Source: JAKAVK01 sp964419095
Lineage (GTDB): Archaea > Micrarchaeota > Micrarchaeia > Micrarchaeales > CABMGC01
Assembly: GCA_964419095.1 (NCBI GenBank)
Contig: CAYQOG010000002.1
Span: 1 to 64,000, forward strand
Length of the DNA stretch: 64,000 nucleotides
Direction of reading: 5' to 3'
Every line of letters starts with the position of its first letter. Position 1 is the first letter of the stretch. Positions 40,130-49,094 of this stretch are shown piece by piece. The translations under genes were made by a program, and so were the position numbers. The notes beneath the pieces were generated by a model, which worked only from the letters and a program-made list of their open reading frames with translations, was not told the origin of the DNA and searched no databases.

Positions 40130-41101
40130 ATGCTAAAGATTCGCACAACTTATGCGGAAGCAAGAGCAGGCATACATCCGGACATTCCTGCCAATTTTAA
40201 TCCAAGTAGTGATGACCAGAGAAGCAGGGTGGCGCTCACCCTCCTACTAAGGGACAGGTTTGCGCCTTTATGCGATGAAGTAGCATCGCAAGTGCGGGGG
40301 ATGGATGCAGCAGCGATACAGCAGGTAAGCGGCCTGGTTGACATAGCGCTCGGCGCGTACGACCATCATGTCCCATTCCATTCTGCCGTAAATGCCGAGG
40401 TAAAATCGTATTTTTACGTGAAAGGGATAAGCCGTTATGGCAACTACTATTACGATAAGAAGAGGCTTACAGACGCGGAATTCGAACTGATGGAACCGCT
40501 TAGGATACCTGTAGGCGCGTATGGGAAAGGATTCGCACTCCGCCTTGCAATAGCGACAGGGAAGATGCTCGAGCTGACGGGCAACATAGCAATGGACGGA
40601 GCAACGGCACTAAAGAGCGAAGAGCCAGACCTGCTCAGGAAAACAAGCGTGAACGATCCCGTCGGCATACTCAAGGACGGGATAGTCTCGATAGCAGGAA
40701 GCTTCTCGCTCCTGATGGCGGAGCCAATACCTGGATACGAGAGACCACTTGATGCTATGGAGGCCATACACAACGCATCATTGCCGAGACAACTCTCCCT
40801 TGTGACTCCTTTCGGGCTCATGGGACCTATGATCGGCGACGGATTCTATATAAAAGGAATTGTCTCGGTCGGCGAGACAGGGAGGCTGAAACTCAGCACA
40901 GCTTTCGTAAAAGCAGCGCATGCCGCAAAGGAGAAGAGGAGGGCTTCCGGCGAACTGCTGCGCGACGTAGCCTGGCCGACGGGCACCGGACTCGATTACG
41001 GCTGCCCCGTAGGGAAGAAGGTTCCCGGAGAGGAAGAGAGTGCGATAAGCGCTCTTACAGAAGCAGTTCTCCATGTCTTCAGGCTGACGTCTCAGGCATG
41101 A
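40130..41101 (+). CDS. Tandem paralogue 1 of an unrecognised GCPVG family
   Basis: A 323-residue, mostly helical soluble protein that I do not recognise. Shared with the next two genes: RDRFAPLC near the N-terminus (Cys48), IPVGAYG at about 125, a signature ending DGIVSIAGSFSLLMAE, QLSLVTPFGLMGP, GFYIKGIVSV, and a C-terminal GCPVGKK (Cys292) followed by the helix ALTEAVLHVFR. It has only these two cysteines, both conserved in all three copies. No signal peptide or membrane helix. Possible roles include metal, haem or disulfide-dependent function, but none is shown. TATA-like sequences occur at about 40083-40092 and 40101. Confidence 0.8.
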   Translation: MLKIRTTYAEARAGIHPDIPANFNPSSDDQRSRVALTLLLRDRFAPLCDEVASQVRGMDAAAIQQVSGLVDIALGAYDHHVPFHSAVNAEVKSYFYVKGISRYGNYYYDKKRLTDAEFELMEPLRIPVGAYGKGFALRLAIATGKMLELTGNIAMDGATALKSEEPDLLRKTSVNDPVGILKDGIVSIAGSFSLLMAEPIPGYERPLDAMEAIHNASLPRQLSLVTPFGLMGPMIGDGFYIKGIVSVGETGRLKLSTAFVKAAHAAKEKRRASGELLRDVAWPTGTGLDYGCPVGKKVPGEEESAISALTEAVLHVFRLTSQA

Positions 41102-41117
41102 TTTCCTTAGAAAAACT

Positions 41118-41126
41118 ATTTATAAT
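41118..41126 (+). promoter_or_regulatory. TATA box of paralogue 2
   Basis: TATTTATAA lies about 30 bases before ATG 41154, with an AAAAAC stretch just upstream. The element is nearly the same as the one before paralogue 3 (AAAACCTATTTATAAGG), so the promoter was probably duplicated with the gene. Confidence 0.65.
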
Positions 41127-41153
41127 GGGAGAGGCAACCAGAACTGGAGCAAT

Positions 41154-42155
41154 ATGGGAATTCGTAGTCCTACTTCTGCATACAGGGAAGCCATGAAAGG
41201 CGTTCACCCTGACATTCCCGAGGGAAGGAAGTCCGAGAGCAGGATAGAGAGGAGCACCCTTGCACTCACGCTACTCCTGAGGGACAGGTTCGCGCCTCTA
41301 TGCCAGGATCTTGCATCGCAGATAAAGGGCATGGACGACTCTGAGATACGACGAATCCATCCTCCCGGCGCAGTAGGGGAGTTAAGGTACAGCATCGCGC
41401 CTTCCGTGGATCTTGCCGCATTGGGAAACCCTGATACGGGGCGCTACACCAAATACTATGCGCCACTGCAACGTCCGCGCGGAGGCCTTCCTACAGGCAT
41501 AATCCACATGACTCCGGTAGGCGCGTATGGTCCGGAATTCACAATGCACCTGCTGGAGACAACGCGCAAGATGCTCGAAATCACCTCGGAAGTCTCCAGA
41601 GAAGGCGCAAGGCAGCTCTACGTCGAGGAACGGGAGCTGATATGCAGGGAGACAAGCCTCAGCAATCCATTCTCCACGCTCCAGGACGGCATAGTCTCCA
41701 TAGCAAATGGCTTTTCGCTGCTCATGGCAGAGCGCGTACCCGGATTTGAGAAACCGTTCCATGCGATGGTGACCATACAAGAGGCATCGCTCCTAAACCA
41801 GCTCTCGCTAATCACTCCTTTCGGGCTCATAGGTCCGTTCATGGCATCCGGCCTCTATGTCAAAGGCCTGGTCGTCTCAAACGGCAACGGAAGACTCAGG
41901 CTGAACACTGAATTTGTAAGGGCCATGCACGAGGCCAGGAGGAGCAGGAAGGAGCACCGCAAGCCACTGAACTGGATGGAAGATGCAAGCGGCATAGACC
42001 TGGGCCATGGCTGTCCAGTCGGAAGGAAGAGATCAGGAGAGGATGAGACTGCAATACATTCCTTAACAGAAGCATTCCTTCATGTATTCAGGGCAGTGCA
42101 GGGGCTGCGGCAGAATAATCCCCTCGGGAATCAATCGTTGCCTGGCGGTCTATGA
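41154..42155 (+). CDS. Tandem paralogue 2 of an unrecognised GCPVG family
   Basis: A 333-residue protein, the closest relative of paralogue 1: both start with a Y-x-E-A-x-x-G-[IV]-H-P-D-I-P-like segment and share LTLLLRDRFAPLC (Cys50), DGIVSIANGFSLLMAERVPGFE, QLSLITPFGLIGP, GLYVKGLVVS and GCPVGRK (Cys287) then SLTEAFLHVFR. The region between about 70 and 115 differs completely in length and sequence from its neighbours, suggesting a variable surface or specificity loop. A glycine/leucine-rich tail of about 20 residues is unique to this copy. It has its own TATA box. Confidence 0.8.
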   Translation: MGIRSPTSAYREAMKGVHPDIPEGRKSESRIERSTLALTLLLRDRFAPLCQDLASQIKGMDDSEIRRIHPPGAVGELRYSIAPSVDLAALGNPDTGRYTKYYAPLQRPRGGLPTGIIHMTPVGAYGPEFTMHLLETTRKMLEITSEVSREGARQLYVEERELICRETSLSNPFSTLQDGIVSIANGFSLLMAERVPGFEKPFHAMVTIQEASLLNQLSLITPFGLIGPFMASGLYVKGLVVSNGNGRLRLNTEFVRAMHEARRSRKEHRKPLNWMEDASGIDLGHGCPVGRKRSGEDETAIHSLTEAFLHVFRAVQGLRQNNPLGNQSLPGGL

Positions 42156-42161
42156 GAAAAC

Positions 42162-42173
42162 CTATTTATAAGG
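42162..42173 (+). promoter_or_regulatory. TATA box of paralogue 3
   Basis: CTATTTATAAGG, 28 bases before ATG 42201 and just downstream of the paralogue 2 stop, matching the promoter of paralogue 2. It supports separate transcription of each tandem copy. Confidence 0.65.
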
Positions 42174-42200
42174 AGCGGCTCAACAAGAATCAAGATTCAT

Positions 42201-43124
42201 ATGCGCCAGAGAGCCCGCAGCTACACGGAGGCGTTGGAGGGACCTCCGGAGAAAAGGCTTCGCGACATAACCATGCTCCTCAGGGACAAGTTGAGCCAGC
42301 TCTGCTTCGACTTGGAGCTCCATGTAAAGGCAATGGATCCCGCGCTCATAAGCTCTCTGCCTGGCACAACCGCGCTGAAGAAGGTGAGTTACTGCCATTC
42401 GCCAGGCGCCGAGGAAGACTATATGGGCATTTTGAAGACGAAGGCAGTCAACTTCACCGAGTATTACTCCGGGGCGCCTCCTATCGAGCTCGGCATACCA
42501 CGGACCACATTCATCAACGTGCCTATAGGCTATTACGGCGAACAATTCGCCAGGCAGCTTGCCATGGCTACGGGAACGCTGCTCTGGGTGTGCCACGAAA
42601 GGCTCGATGCGTCTATCTCCAGGACACATTCGGCCAACCGCGAGCTGATGCGTGGAAACACGAGCCTGAACGATCCTTACAGGACCATGATGGACGGCAT
42701 ACTCTCGGTAAAGGATGCCTACTCGCTGCTAATGGCGGAGAGGCTGCCCGGCTTCGATGAGCCATTGGCATGCATGGATGCCTTGCACCGGGCTGGCATG
42801 CTCAATCAGCTCTCCATGCTCACGCGGTTCGGATTCCTGGGACCTGCAACCAGGATGGGCATATATGTCAAGGGCCTAGTCTCCGTTTCCAAGACTGACA
42901 GGTTCAGGCTTGACAGGGACTTCGTGAACACGATGGAGAGACACAGGAGGAATCCTAATTCGGGCATCAACAGGTACACAGAAGGCTGTCCCGTCGGCAG
43001 GAGAATGGAGGACGAGTCGCAGACAGGGGTCGAGGCGGTGACCGAGGCTTTCATACACGCGTTCAGGGCTCTGAGCTATGGACCTTCCGGATCTGCTCTT
43101 GCAACAAAGTATCGGCACAGTTAG
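42201..43124 (+). CDS. Tandem paralogue 3 of an unrecognised GCPVG family
   Basis: A 307-residue, more diverged member. It lacks the N-terminal HPDIP segment but keeps MLLRDKLSQLC (Cys35), VPIGYYGEQFA, DPYRTMMDGILSVKDAYSLLMAERLPGFDEP, QLSMLTRFGFLGP, GIYVKGLVSVSK, and GCPVGRR (Cys263) followed by AVTEAFIHAFR. Extra cysteines in the middle (YCHS, WVCHE, ACMD) are not shared with copies 1 and 2. The His in the final helix (IHAFR/LHVFR) is invariant. It ends exactly where the convergent pth2 stop begins. Function unknown. Confidence 0.8.
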   Translation: MRQRARSYTEALEGPPEKRLRDITMLLRDKLSQLCFDLELHVKAMDPALISSLPGTTALKKVSYCHSPGAEEDYMGILKTKAVNFTEYYSGAPPIELGIPRTTFINVPIGYYGEQFARQLAMATGTLLWVCHERLDASISRTHSANRELMRGNTSLNDPYRTMMDGILSVKDAYSLLMAERLPGFDEPLACMDALHRAGMLNQLSMLTRFGFLGPATRMGIYVKGLVSVSKTDRFRLDRDFVNTMERHRRNPNSGINRYTEGCPVGRRMEDESQTGVEAVTEAFIHAFRALSYGPSGSALATKYRHS

Positions 43125-43481
43125 TCAGAGGAGCTTGAGCCCCGAGGTAAAGGCGTCTATCTCGCTTCCTTTCCAAGGCCCTATCCCCAAAGCGGTGAAA
43201 GTTCCGGGAGGGAGTTGGGTGAGACCCGCATCGCTGACCAGTGCGCACGGTATCTTCTTGTAGTTGAAAGCGGCAGCGAGCTTCTTCAACGCCTCCTCAT
43301 TCTGCACCTTGAGCACTATCTTCTTCTCGCCGGCCCTTATCCACGCGTCGGCAACTTTAGGGTCGGCCTGCTTCGCCTCGAGGTAGCTCATCAGCGAGGC
43401 GTGAGCTCCCTGTGCCACTGTCTTCCCCGTGCCCATGGTTATGTCCTTCCTTATGACTATGACCTGCTTGAGCTCCTCCAT
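43125..43481 (-). CDS. pth2: Peptidyl-tRNA hydrolase Pth2
   Basis: A 118-residue Pth2, the archaeal/eukaryotic enzyme that frees tRNA from dropped-off peptidyl-tRNA. The signature is complete: KQVIVIRKDITMGTGKTVAQGAHAS at about 5-29 (with the MGxGKxAAQxxHA form), KKIVLKVQNEEAL, and the C-terminal ALVSDAGLTQLPPGTFTALGIGP. The length is typical. A minus-strand TATA (AATTAAATAG, about 43503-43512) sits about 25 bases before the start, so the mRNA is probably nearly leaderless. Together with RqcH and Pelota it contributes to the translation-rescue theme. Confidence 0.95.
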   Translation of the reverse strand: MEELKQVIVIRKDITMGTGKTVAQGAHASLMSYLEAKQADPKVADAWIRAGEKKIVLKVQNEEALKKLAAAFNYKKIPCALVSDAGLTQLPPGTFTALGIGPWKGSEIDAFTSGLKLL

Positions 43482-43803
43482 GAATAGGCTTTCAAGAGGA
43501 GAATCTATTTAATTGCATCGGTGGCTGCGAAGCGTACCAGTTCATTTTATATATTCTATTGCAGCAATAGGTTTAGGTATATGCAATGGGCAACGTGAAT
43601 CGTCTAACCGGTTTGATACGTCAATCGTTGAACGAATCCGGTTCCGCGTGTGAAAATAGCCTGAAATTACGCTTCCTAGAGAAGTCAGGCACTACAAATG
43701 ACGAACAAAACGTAGGCATCTGCATAAATAAAGTTAAACATAACGCAGGGTTTATAAGCTTAACATTTGCTATGATAACCACAGAATTGTATTAAGTGAT
43801 AGA
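43482..43803 (+). promoter_or_regulatory. Upstream region of the S-layer gene with strong TATA box
   Basis: About 320 bases without a confident gene. A near-consensus TATA (TTTATAAG, 43751-43758) predicts transcription starting near 43780 and a leader of about 20-25 bases with a weak GTGA ribosome-binding match before ATG 43804. A second TATA-like TTTTATATAT at about 43544-43553 precedes a 69-codon open frame (43586-43795) that lacks coding character and may instead mark a small RNA or extra start site. The minus-strand pth2 promoter is at the left end. Confidence 0.55.
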
Positions 43804-46773
43804 ATGAAAAGTCTAAACGCGAAGAGAATAGCCGCTGTAGCGGCCAGTTTGGTAATGGGTCTTGCAGTTGCAGGAGCGGGCGTCACATTTGGTAACGTAC
43901 CGATAATAAACAACCTGGGACAGCCGGTAGTGCAGATCGTAGTCGGTCATGCAGCATGGCCTGAGGACGGTGTAACTGCGGCAAACATTGCGGCAGTCAT
44001 CGGAAACCTTGCGCTAACTACGCAGAACGTCACTGCAACCGTATCCAACGCCGGCTCGGTATTGAGCTGCGGCGGAACGCCTACGTGCACGATAACGAAC
44101 CAGCAGGTCTGGCTAGGAGAGAAGGGACTGTCAGCCCCATCGGGATCATATGGATTCACAGCGCTGATAGGATCAGTTCTCAACAGGGCAGTCCAATTGA
44201 ACGCACCTCAATATACTAAGTCGTTGCAGACATCTTCAGCGCAATACGCATACCCGGAGACGAGCTCATTGACAGCATCACCTGCTGCAAGCCCGTACTC
44301 GGCTGCAGGAGGATTCTCAAGCGGCGGTGTGCCTACATCTGCTTCAGTAGTATATAACTATAATGGAGGCGGAGCATCATTCACCAAGTTCGGAAACGGC
44401 GGAAGCGACAACATCTTCGAGATAACAAACTCGCAGTTGCCAGCATTGCAGAGCAACTCCGGCGGCAATGGCGAAACAGACTCGCTCTGGCTGACAGGCT
44501 TCCCTGTATTCAACCAGCAGTCAGGCGTGAACAACTTCCAGCTGCTTGACGTGGGCGGCGCATACCAGGTAACGTTCTCAAAGCCTATACAGAACACGAC
44601 TAGCTCGAATTCTGTTAACATAAACGTACCAATAAACCTATTGGGAACGAACTGGACAATAGTCAATGCAACAGGAAAGCCGACAGTAGTAACAAGCCAG
44701 GCTGTCGAGAACGGCGGATTCCTATGGCTGGCCTCGTCACTGACTCCACTCAAGACGGTCTACGTGGGACAGAACGTCTCAAACTCGACTGTGGGCGGAT
44801 TCAACGTACAGCTGACAGACTTGGGACAGCCCAATTCGAACGGATTGTCAAACGCAGCCATAAACGTCTACTACAATGGCGCATTGACAAACACGACGCA
44901 GATGGCACCGTACTCGACGCAGAAGTTCAATGTCACGGGACACATACTCTATGTGCACGTGAACCAGACATTCGCAGGTTTGTACGCATACCAGAAGTGG
45001 GCCAAGATGCAGCTCTACTCCAACCTGGTCTTTGTAAAGGACAACTCGCCTTTCAACCAGACTGGAGACAAGGGATGGCAGGTCAACTTGCTCTGGACAA
45101 ACACATCTTCAAGCGGAAAGGGAGATGCGCTCCAAAGCATAGTGATCTACAACCTCTCGCCTACGACATTGTCGCCTGGACAGAGTTTCGTATTCATACC
45201 AAACCCTGCCAGATACAAAGTGACCTTCGTGGGAGACACGCTTGGTAACAACTACGACCCTGTTACGTTTGCTTCGAGCTTCGCATCAGGCGAGCAGTAC
45301 ACCGACAACCTCGGTACTGGAGCATCATACGCGGGATCGCAGGGACCATCAGTTACAAACGTAACTGAACCGGCTCAGCTGCTCACTGTGACAAGCCAGA
45401 TACCTAACGCATTCACATATGCGGGTACCTCAAGCAGCAGCGTGGTCTATGACCTTACGCCATACCTCTTCAACCAGGTAGCAAACTCTGTTGGAGCAGG
45501 AGGCAACGCGAACGAAGTAGTCCTTGCTTACACTGTCAACGGAGTAGCAGGCTCATACATAACCCAAACGCACCAACTGCAAGTGCAGGTACAGGGAGCT
45601 GCAAGCAACGGCGGAGCGGTGCAGTCTGAATCGGTGACATTCACGTCGAATGCACAGGCGCAGACGCTGCCTACGGCATTGTACAACGTTACGAGCATAA
45701 AGCTGATACCGACAGGACCTCTGCCTCCGGGATCGCTGACATTGGCAGTGCAGGGCCCAACAGCCGCTGGAAACGTACTCGTTACCGCAAACAACCTTGC
45801 TACGCTGACAAACGCGGCAGGACCTACTGTGCTGTACTCGGTTTCAGGCAAGTCATACCCATTCGAGGAGCTTACCTCAGGAAACTCGGTCAACTACAAC
45901 CAGCCGGGACAGGCGTCGCAGCAGTTCTCGATATCGTCGACTTCAGGCGCGCCTTCTCCAGGAACGGGAGCAGGGCAGTACTTCACGTACACCGTCAACG
46001 AGCTTGCCGTAGCGACTAACAGCCTTGCAACGGACTCGCTAAGCTTCGGTATCTTCAACAACACGGGTGGAGTGACCTCACAGCCGCTCTTCCAGTTGAA
46101 CTACACGGCAACAGGAGCGCAGCACAACAACGTCTCGTACACCAACTCGAGCGGCGGATCAGCATTCGCCGTCAGGGCAGGATTCAGGACGGAGCGCGGC
46201 AGCTCAGTTGCATCGGTAGGACCGACAACGGATACCTTCAACTTGGCCAAGACCGTAGACACGCTGCAATTCGTGGCAGGGCCTGCAACAACGTCGTCCA
46301 ACACCGCACTCTCAACGACTACGAACTATGGTCCATACACCGTAGGCCAGCAGACCAACATCGCCAACGTGACGATAGCACAGGTTAACGCAACCTGCAC
46401 GTTCTCGAAGACCACTTGCACAGTGGTTGGAGCGAACGCGCTCGTAGCAACACCTTCTGTCTCGCAGGCAGTGGTCTCAAGCCACCTGAACACGGTGACC
46501 ACGCCAATCGCAGTGCTCGACGTCAATGCAAACAACGCTTCATCGCTCATAGTAGTGGGAAGCGCGTACGTGAACTCTGTCGCAGGACAGATATTCGCGA
46601 ACAACCCTCAGTTTGCATCGAGCTTCGACAATGGCGGAGCAAGCGGGCCTAACGCGGTAACAGTGCAGGCATTCGGGAACAAGATACTGGTCGCGGGATA
46701 CACGGCAAACCAGACCGTGACTGCAGGAAACCAGTTCATAACCCAACTCCTCGCTGCTGCGGGTACGAAGTAA
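43804..46773 (+). CDS. S-layer glycoprotein
   Basis: A 989-residue secreted protein. A cleavable signal peptide (MKSLNAKRIAAVAASLVMG, then LAVAGAG) leads to VQIVVGHAAWPEDGVTAANIAAVIGNLA, the conserved N-terminal module of archaeal S-layer proteins (compare methanogen SlaA-type DGVAAANIAA). The body is beta-rich with very high Ser, Thr, Asn and Gly and numerous N-x-S/T sequons; the C-terminal part again contains an SSLIVVGSAYVNSVAGQIF segment resembling the paired S-layer domain. Codon use is strongly biased and regular, as expected for a highly expressed gene. Own TATA promoter and a hairpin-plus-T terminator make it monocistronic. Confidence 0.92.
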   Translation: MKSLNAKRIAAVAASLVMGLAVAGAGVTFGNVPIINNLGQPVVQIVVGHAAWPEDGVTAANIAAVIGNLALTTQNVTATVSNAGSVLSCGGTPTCTITNQQVWLGEKGLSAPSGSYGFTALIGSVLNRAVQLNAPQYTKSLQTSSAQYAYPETSSLTASPAASPYSAAGGFSSGGVPTSASVVYNYNGGGASFTKFGNGGSDNIFEITNSQLPALQSNSGGNGETDSLWLTGFPVFNQQSGVNNFQLLDVGGAYQVTFSKPIQNTTSSNSVNINVPINLLGTNWTIVNATGKPTVVTSQAVENGGFLWLASSLTPLKTVYVGQNVSNSTVGGFNVQLTDLGQPNSNGLSNAAINVYYNGALTNTTQMAPYSTQKFNVTGHILYVHVNQTFAGLYAYQKWAKMQLYSNLVFVKDNSPFNQTGDKGWQVNLLWTNTSSSGKGDALQSIVIYNLSPTTLSPGQSFVFIPNPARYKVTFVGDTLGNNYDPVTFASSFASGEQYTDNLGTGASYAGSQGPSVTNVTEPAQLLTVTSQIPNAFTYAGTSSSSVVYDLTPYLFNQVANSVGAGGNANEVVLAYTVNGVAGSYITQTHQLQVQVQGAASNGGAVQSESVTFTSNAQAQTLPTALYNVTSIKLIPTGPLPPGSLTLAVQGPTAAGNVLVTANNLATLTNAAGPTVLYSVSGKSYPFEELTSGNSVNYNQPGQASQQFSISSTSGAPSPGTGAGQYFTYTVNELAVATNSLATDSLSFGIFNNTGGVTSQPLFQLNYTATGAQHNNVSYTNSSGGSAFAVRAGFRTERGSSVASVGPTTDTFNLAKTVDTLQFVAGPATTSSNTALSTTTNYGPYTVGQQTNIANVTIAQVNATCTFSKTTCTVVGANALVATPSVSQAVVSSHLNTVTTPIAVLDVNANNASSLIVVGSAYVNSVAGQIFANNPQFASSFDNGGASGPNAVTVQAFGNKILVAGYTANQTVTAGNQFITQLLAAAGTK

Positions 46774-46799
46774 AGGTAGCAAACAGCTGATTAAAAAAA

Positions 46800-46833
46800 G
46801 GGAGCCGTTTTGGCTCCCCTTTTTCTTTTTATT
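46800..46833 (+). terminator. Hairpin plus T-tract terminator of the S-layer gene
   Basis: GGGAGCC (46800-46806) and GGCTCCC (46812-46818) form a 7-bp GC-rich stem with a five-base loop, followed by C and runs of T (CTTTTTCTTTTT). It begins 26 bases after the S-layer stop. Such a bacterial-style intrinsic terminator is uncommon in archaea and fits a highly transcribed gene. Confidence 0.8.
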
Positions 46834-46966
46834 TTATCAATGCTTCAGCGGGAGCAATGCCTATTTCTCTTTCTCCTCTGCGAATTGACGTCGTAAAAAG
46901 CAGCGCGGTCTTCACGAAGCAACTAGATACATTTAAATAAGTTCCTGACGAATAAGGAGTGATTGG

Positions 46967-49090
46967 ATGCTAAAATCGGCGACAATAGCGTCACTCGTAT
47001 TCGCAATCATGCTCGCAGGCACGGCAAACGCTGCATCTAACAGCATCGTCACGCTGCTGCAGAACTACTCCGTGCCAACCTCCCTGATAAACAGCCTCAG
47101 CCAGGTCAACATAACCTACAACGGCACGAATTACGCGGCCCTCTACGGCAGCGGAGGGGCGCTCAACTTCGTGGTCAACATAAAGGCAGGTACCTTTGTG
47201 CTGAGCCAGAATACGATCTTCTCGATAATACGCAATTACACTGTGCAGAACAGCTACGGCAAGTCGAACCTGAGCGCAGTGGCGGCTTCAATGCACAGCT
47301 ACATGGCTACCGCATCGGCACCGCTCGCAGACTGCGTGGCGGAATCTGGCCTCGCCAACCCCGGCGCATCGTGCACAGAGGCCAACTTCTGCCAGGCGTG
47401 CAAGACCGTCTCATACTGCAACAAGGTGCTCAACGAAGTGGGAGGGCCGCAGTCTCCTGTGGGATACGGGTTCGTCAACTTCGACAGCAACTACACGCAC
47501 CTCAATGCCAATCTCAGCAGCTTCTTCAACGCCATAAATTCAGTGACCCCGGGCAACATCAATACCTCGTTCTCGCTCATCAATTCCTCATTCCAGAACA
47601 TCTCCAGGATAACGCAGAAGATATGGCAGAATCCGATCTTCCCTGCCACTGGAAACACCACCGCAGACCAGGTCTCCAAATGCGTAGGCTTCGGCGCATC
47701 AACATCGAACACCGCGCTCTCGGGAGCTCCATGGTACTGCAACTCCGTTGAATTCTGCCCGTACCTCACTGTCAGGGACAGCCTGAACCAGCCTACTTAC
47801 CGCGGCGATGGATTCAACTACACCGTTCTCAATGAGATAAGCGCGATGATCAGCACGTCTGCGGCGCTGCCATTCAGCAATTCACAGATAGAATCGATAG
47901 CGGCAAACGCAAACACGACGACAAGCCAGTACATAGCGCCGCAGGTCACGAAGCAGAGGTCATCCGCGCTCAACACCATCCTCGACACATCGCTCTCCGG
48001 ATACAACACAACAGTCTATGCATCGAATGTGCTGCTTACTCATATAAACAACGCCTCTTTTGCAAGCGCGCTTGCCGCGCTGAAGAGCAATTATTCCATC
48101 CTGACAACACAATACCTCAGCATAAACATAACCAGGCAGGCCGTGATAGTGGCGAACCAGCTCTCGTCTCTATCATCATCGTACAAGAGGACAAACGCCT
48201 CTTATTCGGCGCTTGTGGCCGAGTCACAGAACAACACGGGCACCATAGTCGTTCTCCAGCTCGACGGCAATTCGGGCAACGCTGCGCTCAGCAGTCTCGC
48301 CTTCAGGGAACTCAGGATCAATGCCGGCCTATCCGGCAAGGTCTCAAACACGATATCCGTGAAGGTGCAGCTCGATTCGGTTAAATCGGGACTGAGCACC
48401 ATAGGCTCAGGCGAGAATCCTGCGGTATCGCTTTCAAGGTCACTGGGAGGATCTGCAGCTAGGTCCATAAACCCGAGCATAAGCCTTCCTTACATTGCAG
48501 CTGTGGCAATTTCTCCGTTCACTGCCTCGATACCCGCGATAATAATAGGCATTGTGGGGTTGGTAGCGGTATTGATCATCTACATACTCTCGAACAGGAA
48601 GAAGCAGGCTACCATAGGCAGCCAGAAGCAGAAGCATTGGCTGGGCCGCAAGACGCTTGCGCTCATCGCGATTGTCCTGGTACTCTACATGGTCATTTCA
48701 GTAGCACTCTCATTCGGCGACAACGGCAGCGCTCCAATAAGCGCCTTCAATTCCGCGCTCTCCTCGTCGCAGGATGTTGTTGTGGCGCTCAACGGCACGC
48801 AGACAAACGGCATGCTCTCATGCTATTCCCAGATACAAACCAAGCTCAAGGGACTGGGCAAGAGCATACTCAATGTCCAGATGTCCGGAGGCAAGTGCAC
48901 CGTCTCAAATACCACATTGACCACTGACGAGTGCATGAACAGCTATGCTGCAAGGAACATCCCCGTCATAATGCTTACAAACTCATCATCAAGCGGCATA
49001 ACGGCATACTCCTTCTACGGCACTGTGCTCCAGGAGAGCGGCAATTCGAGCACACTGGCAAAATGCACTGCGGCGCAGGTAATAGGTTAA
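46967..49090 (+). CDS. Large membrane-anchored surface glycoprotein
   Basis: A 707-residue protein with an N-terminal signal peptide (about 1-22, ending TANAASN), a long exoplasmic region rich in Asn/Ser with dozens of N-x-S/T sequons and a cysteine cluster (about residues 122-152: ADCVAES, ASCTEANFCQACKTVSYC; and later WYCNSVEFCPYL), then two membrane helices at about 525-545 and 560-582 with a basic cytosolic loop between them, and a final exoplasmic domain of about 120 residues with four cysteines. No known family. Own TATA (CATTTAAATAAG, about 46930-46941) and an AAGGAG ribosome site. The next gene starts five bases after it, suggesting a two-gene surface operon. Confidence 0.78.
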   Translation: MLKSATIASLVFAIMLAGTANAASNSIVTLLQNYSVPTSLINSLSQVNITYNGTNYAALYGSGGALNFVVNIKAGTFVLSQNTIFSIIRNYTVQNSYGKSNLSAVAASMHSYMATASAPLADCVAESGLANPGASCTEANFCQACKTVSYCNKVLNEVGGPQSPVGYGFVNFDSNYTHLNANLSSFFNAINSVTPGNINTSFSLINSSFQNISRITQKIWQNPIFPATGNTTADQVSKCVGFGASTSNTALSGAPWYCNSVEFCPYLTVRDSLNQPTYRGDGFNYTVLNEISAMISTSAALPFSNSQIESIAANANTTTSQYIAPQVTKQRSSALNTILDTSLSGYNTTVYASNVLLTHINNASFASALAALKSNYSILTTQYLSINITRQAVIVANQLSSLSSSYKRTNASYSALVAESQNNTGTIVVLQLDGNSGNAALSSLAFRELRINAGLSGKVSNTISVKVQLDSVKSGLSTIGSGENPAVSLSRSLGGSAARSINPSISLPYIAAVAISPFTASIPAIIIGIVGLVAVLIIYILSNRKKQATIGSQKQKHWLGRKTLALIAIVLVLYMVISVALSFGDNGSAPISAFNSALSSSQDVVVALNGTQTNGMLSCYSQIQTKLKGLGKSILNVQMSGGKCTVSNTTLTTDECMNSYAARNIPVIMLTNSSSSGITAYSFYGTVLQESGNSSTLAKCTAAQVIG

Positions 49091-49094
49091 TAGC

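Noticed and set aside
40130..43124. C-terminal GCPVG as a cytochrome P450 haem loop
   Set aside because: The P450 pattern FGxGxHxCxG does not fit: the glycines and His/Arg are at the wrong spacing and no I-helix or ExxR motif is present.
43586..43795. A 69-codon frame in front of the S-layer gene
   Set aside because: No recognisable protein features and it overlaps the main S-layer promoter; noted only as a possible small RNA or chance frame.
44724..45248. A 174-codon frame within the S-layer gene
   Set aside because: Alternative-frame shadow with His/Arg/Gln-rich sequence.
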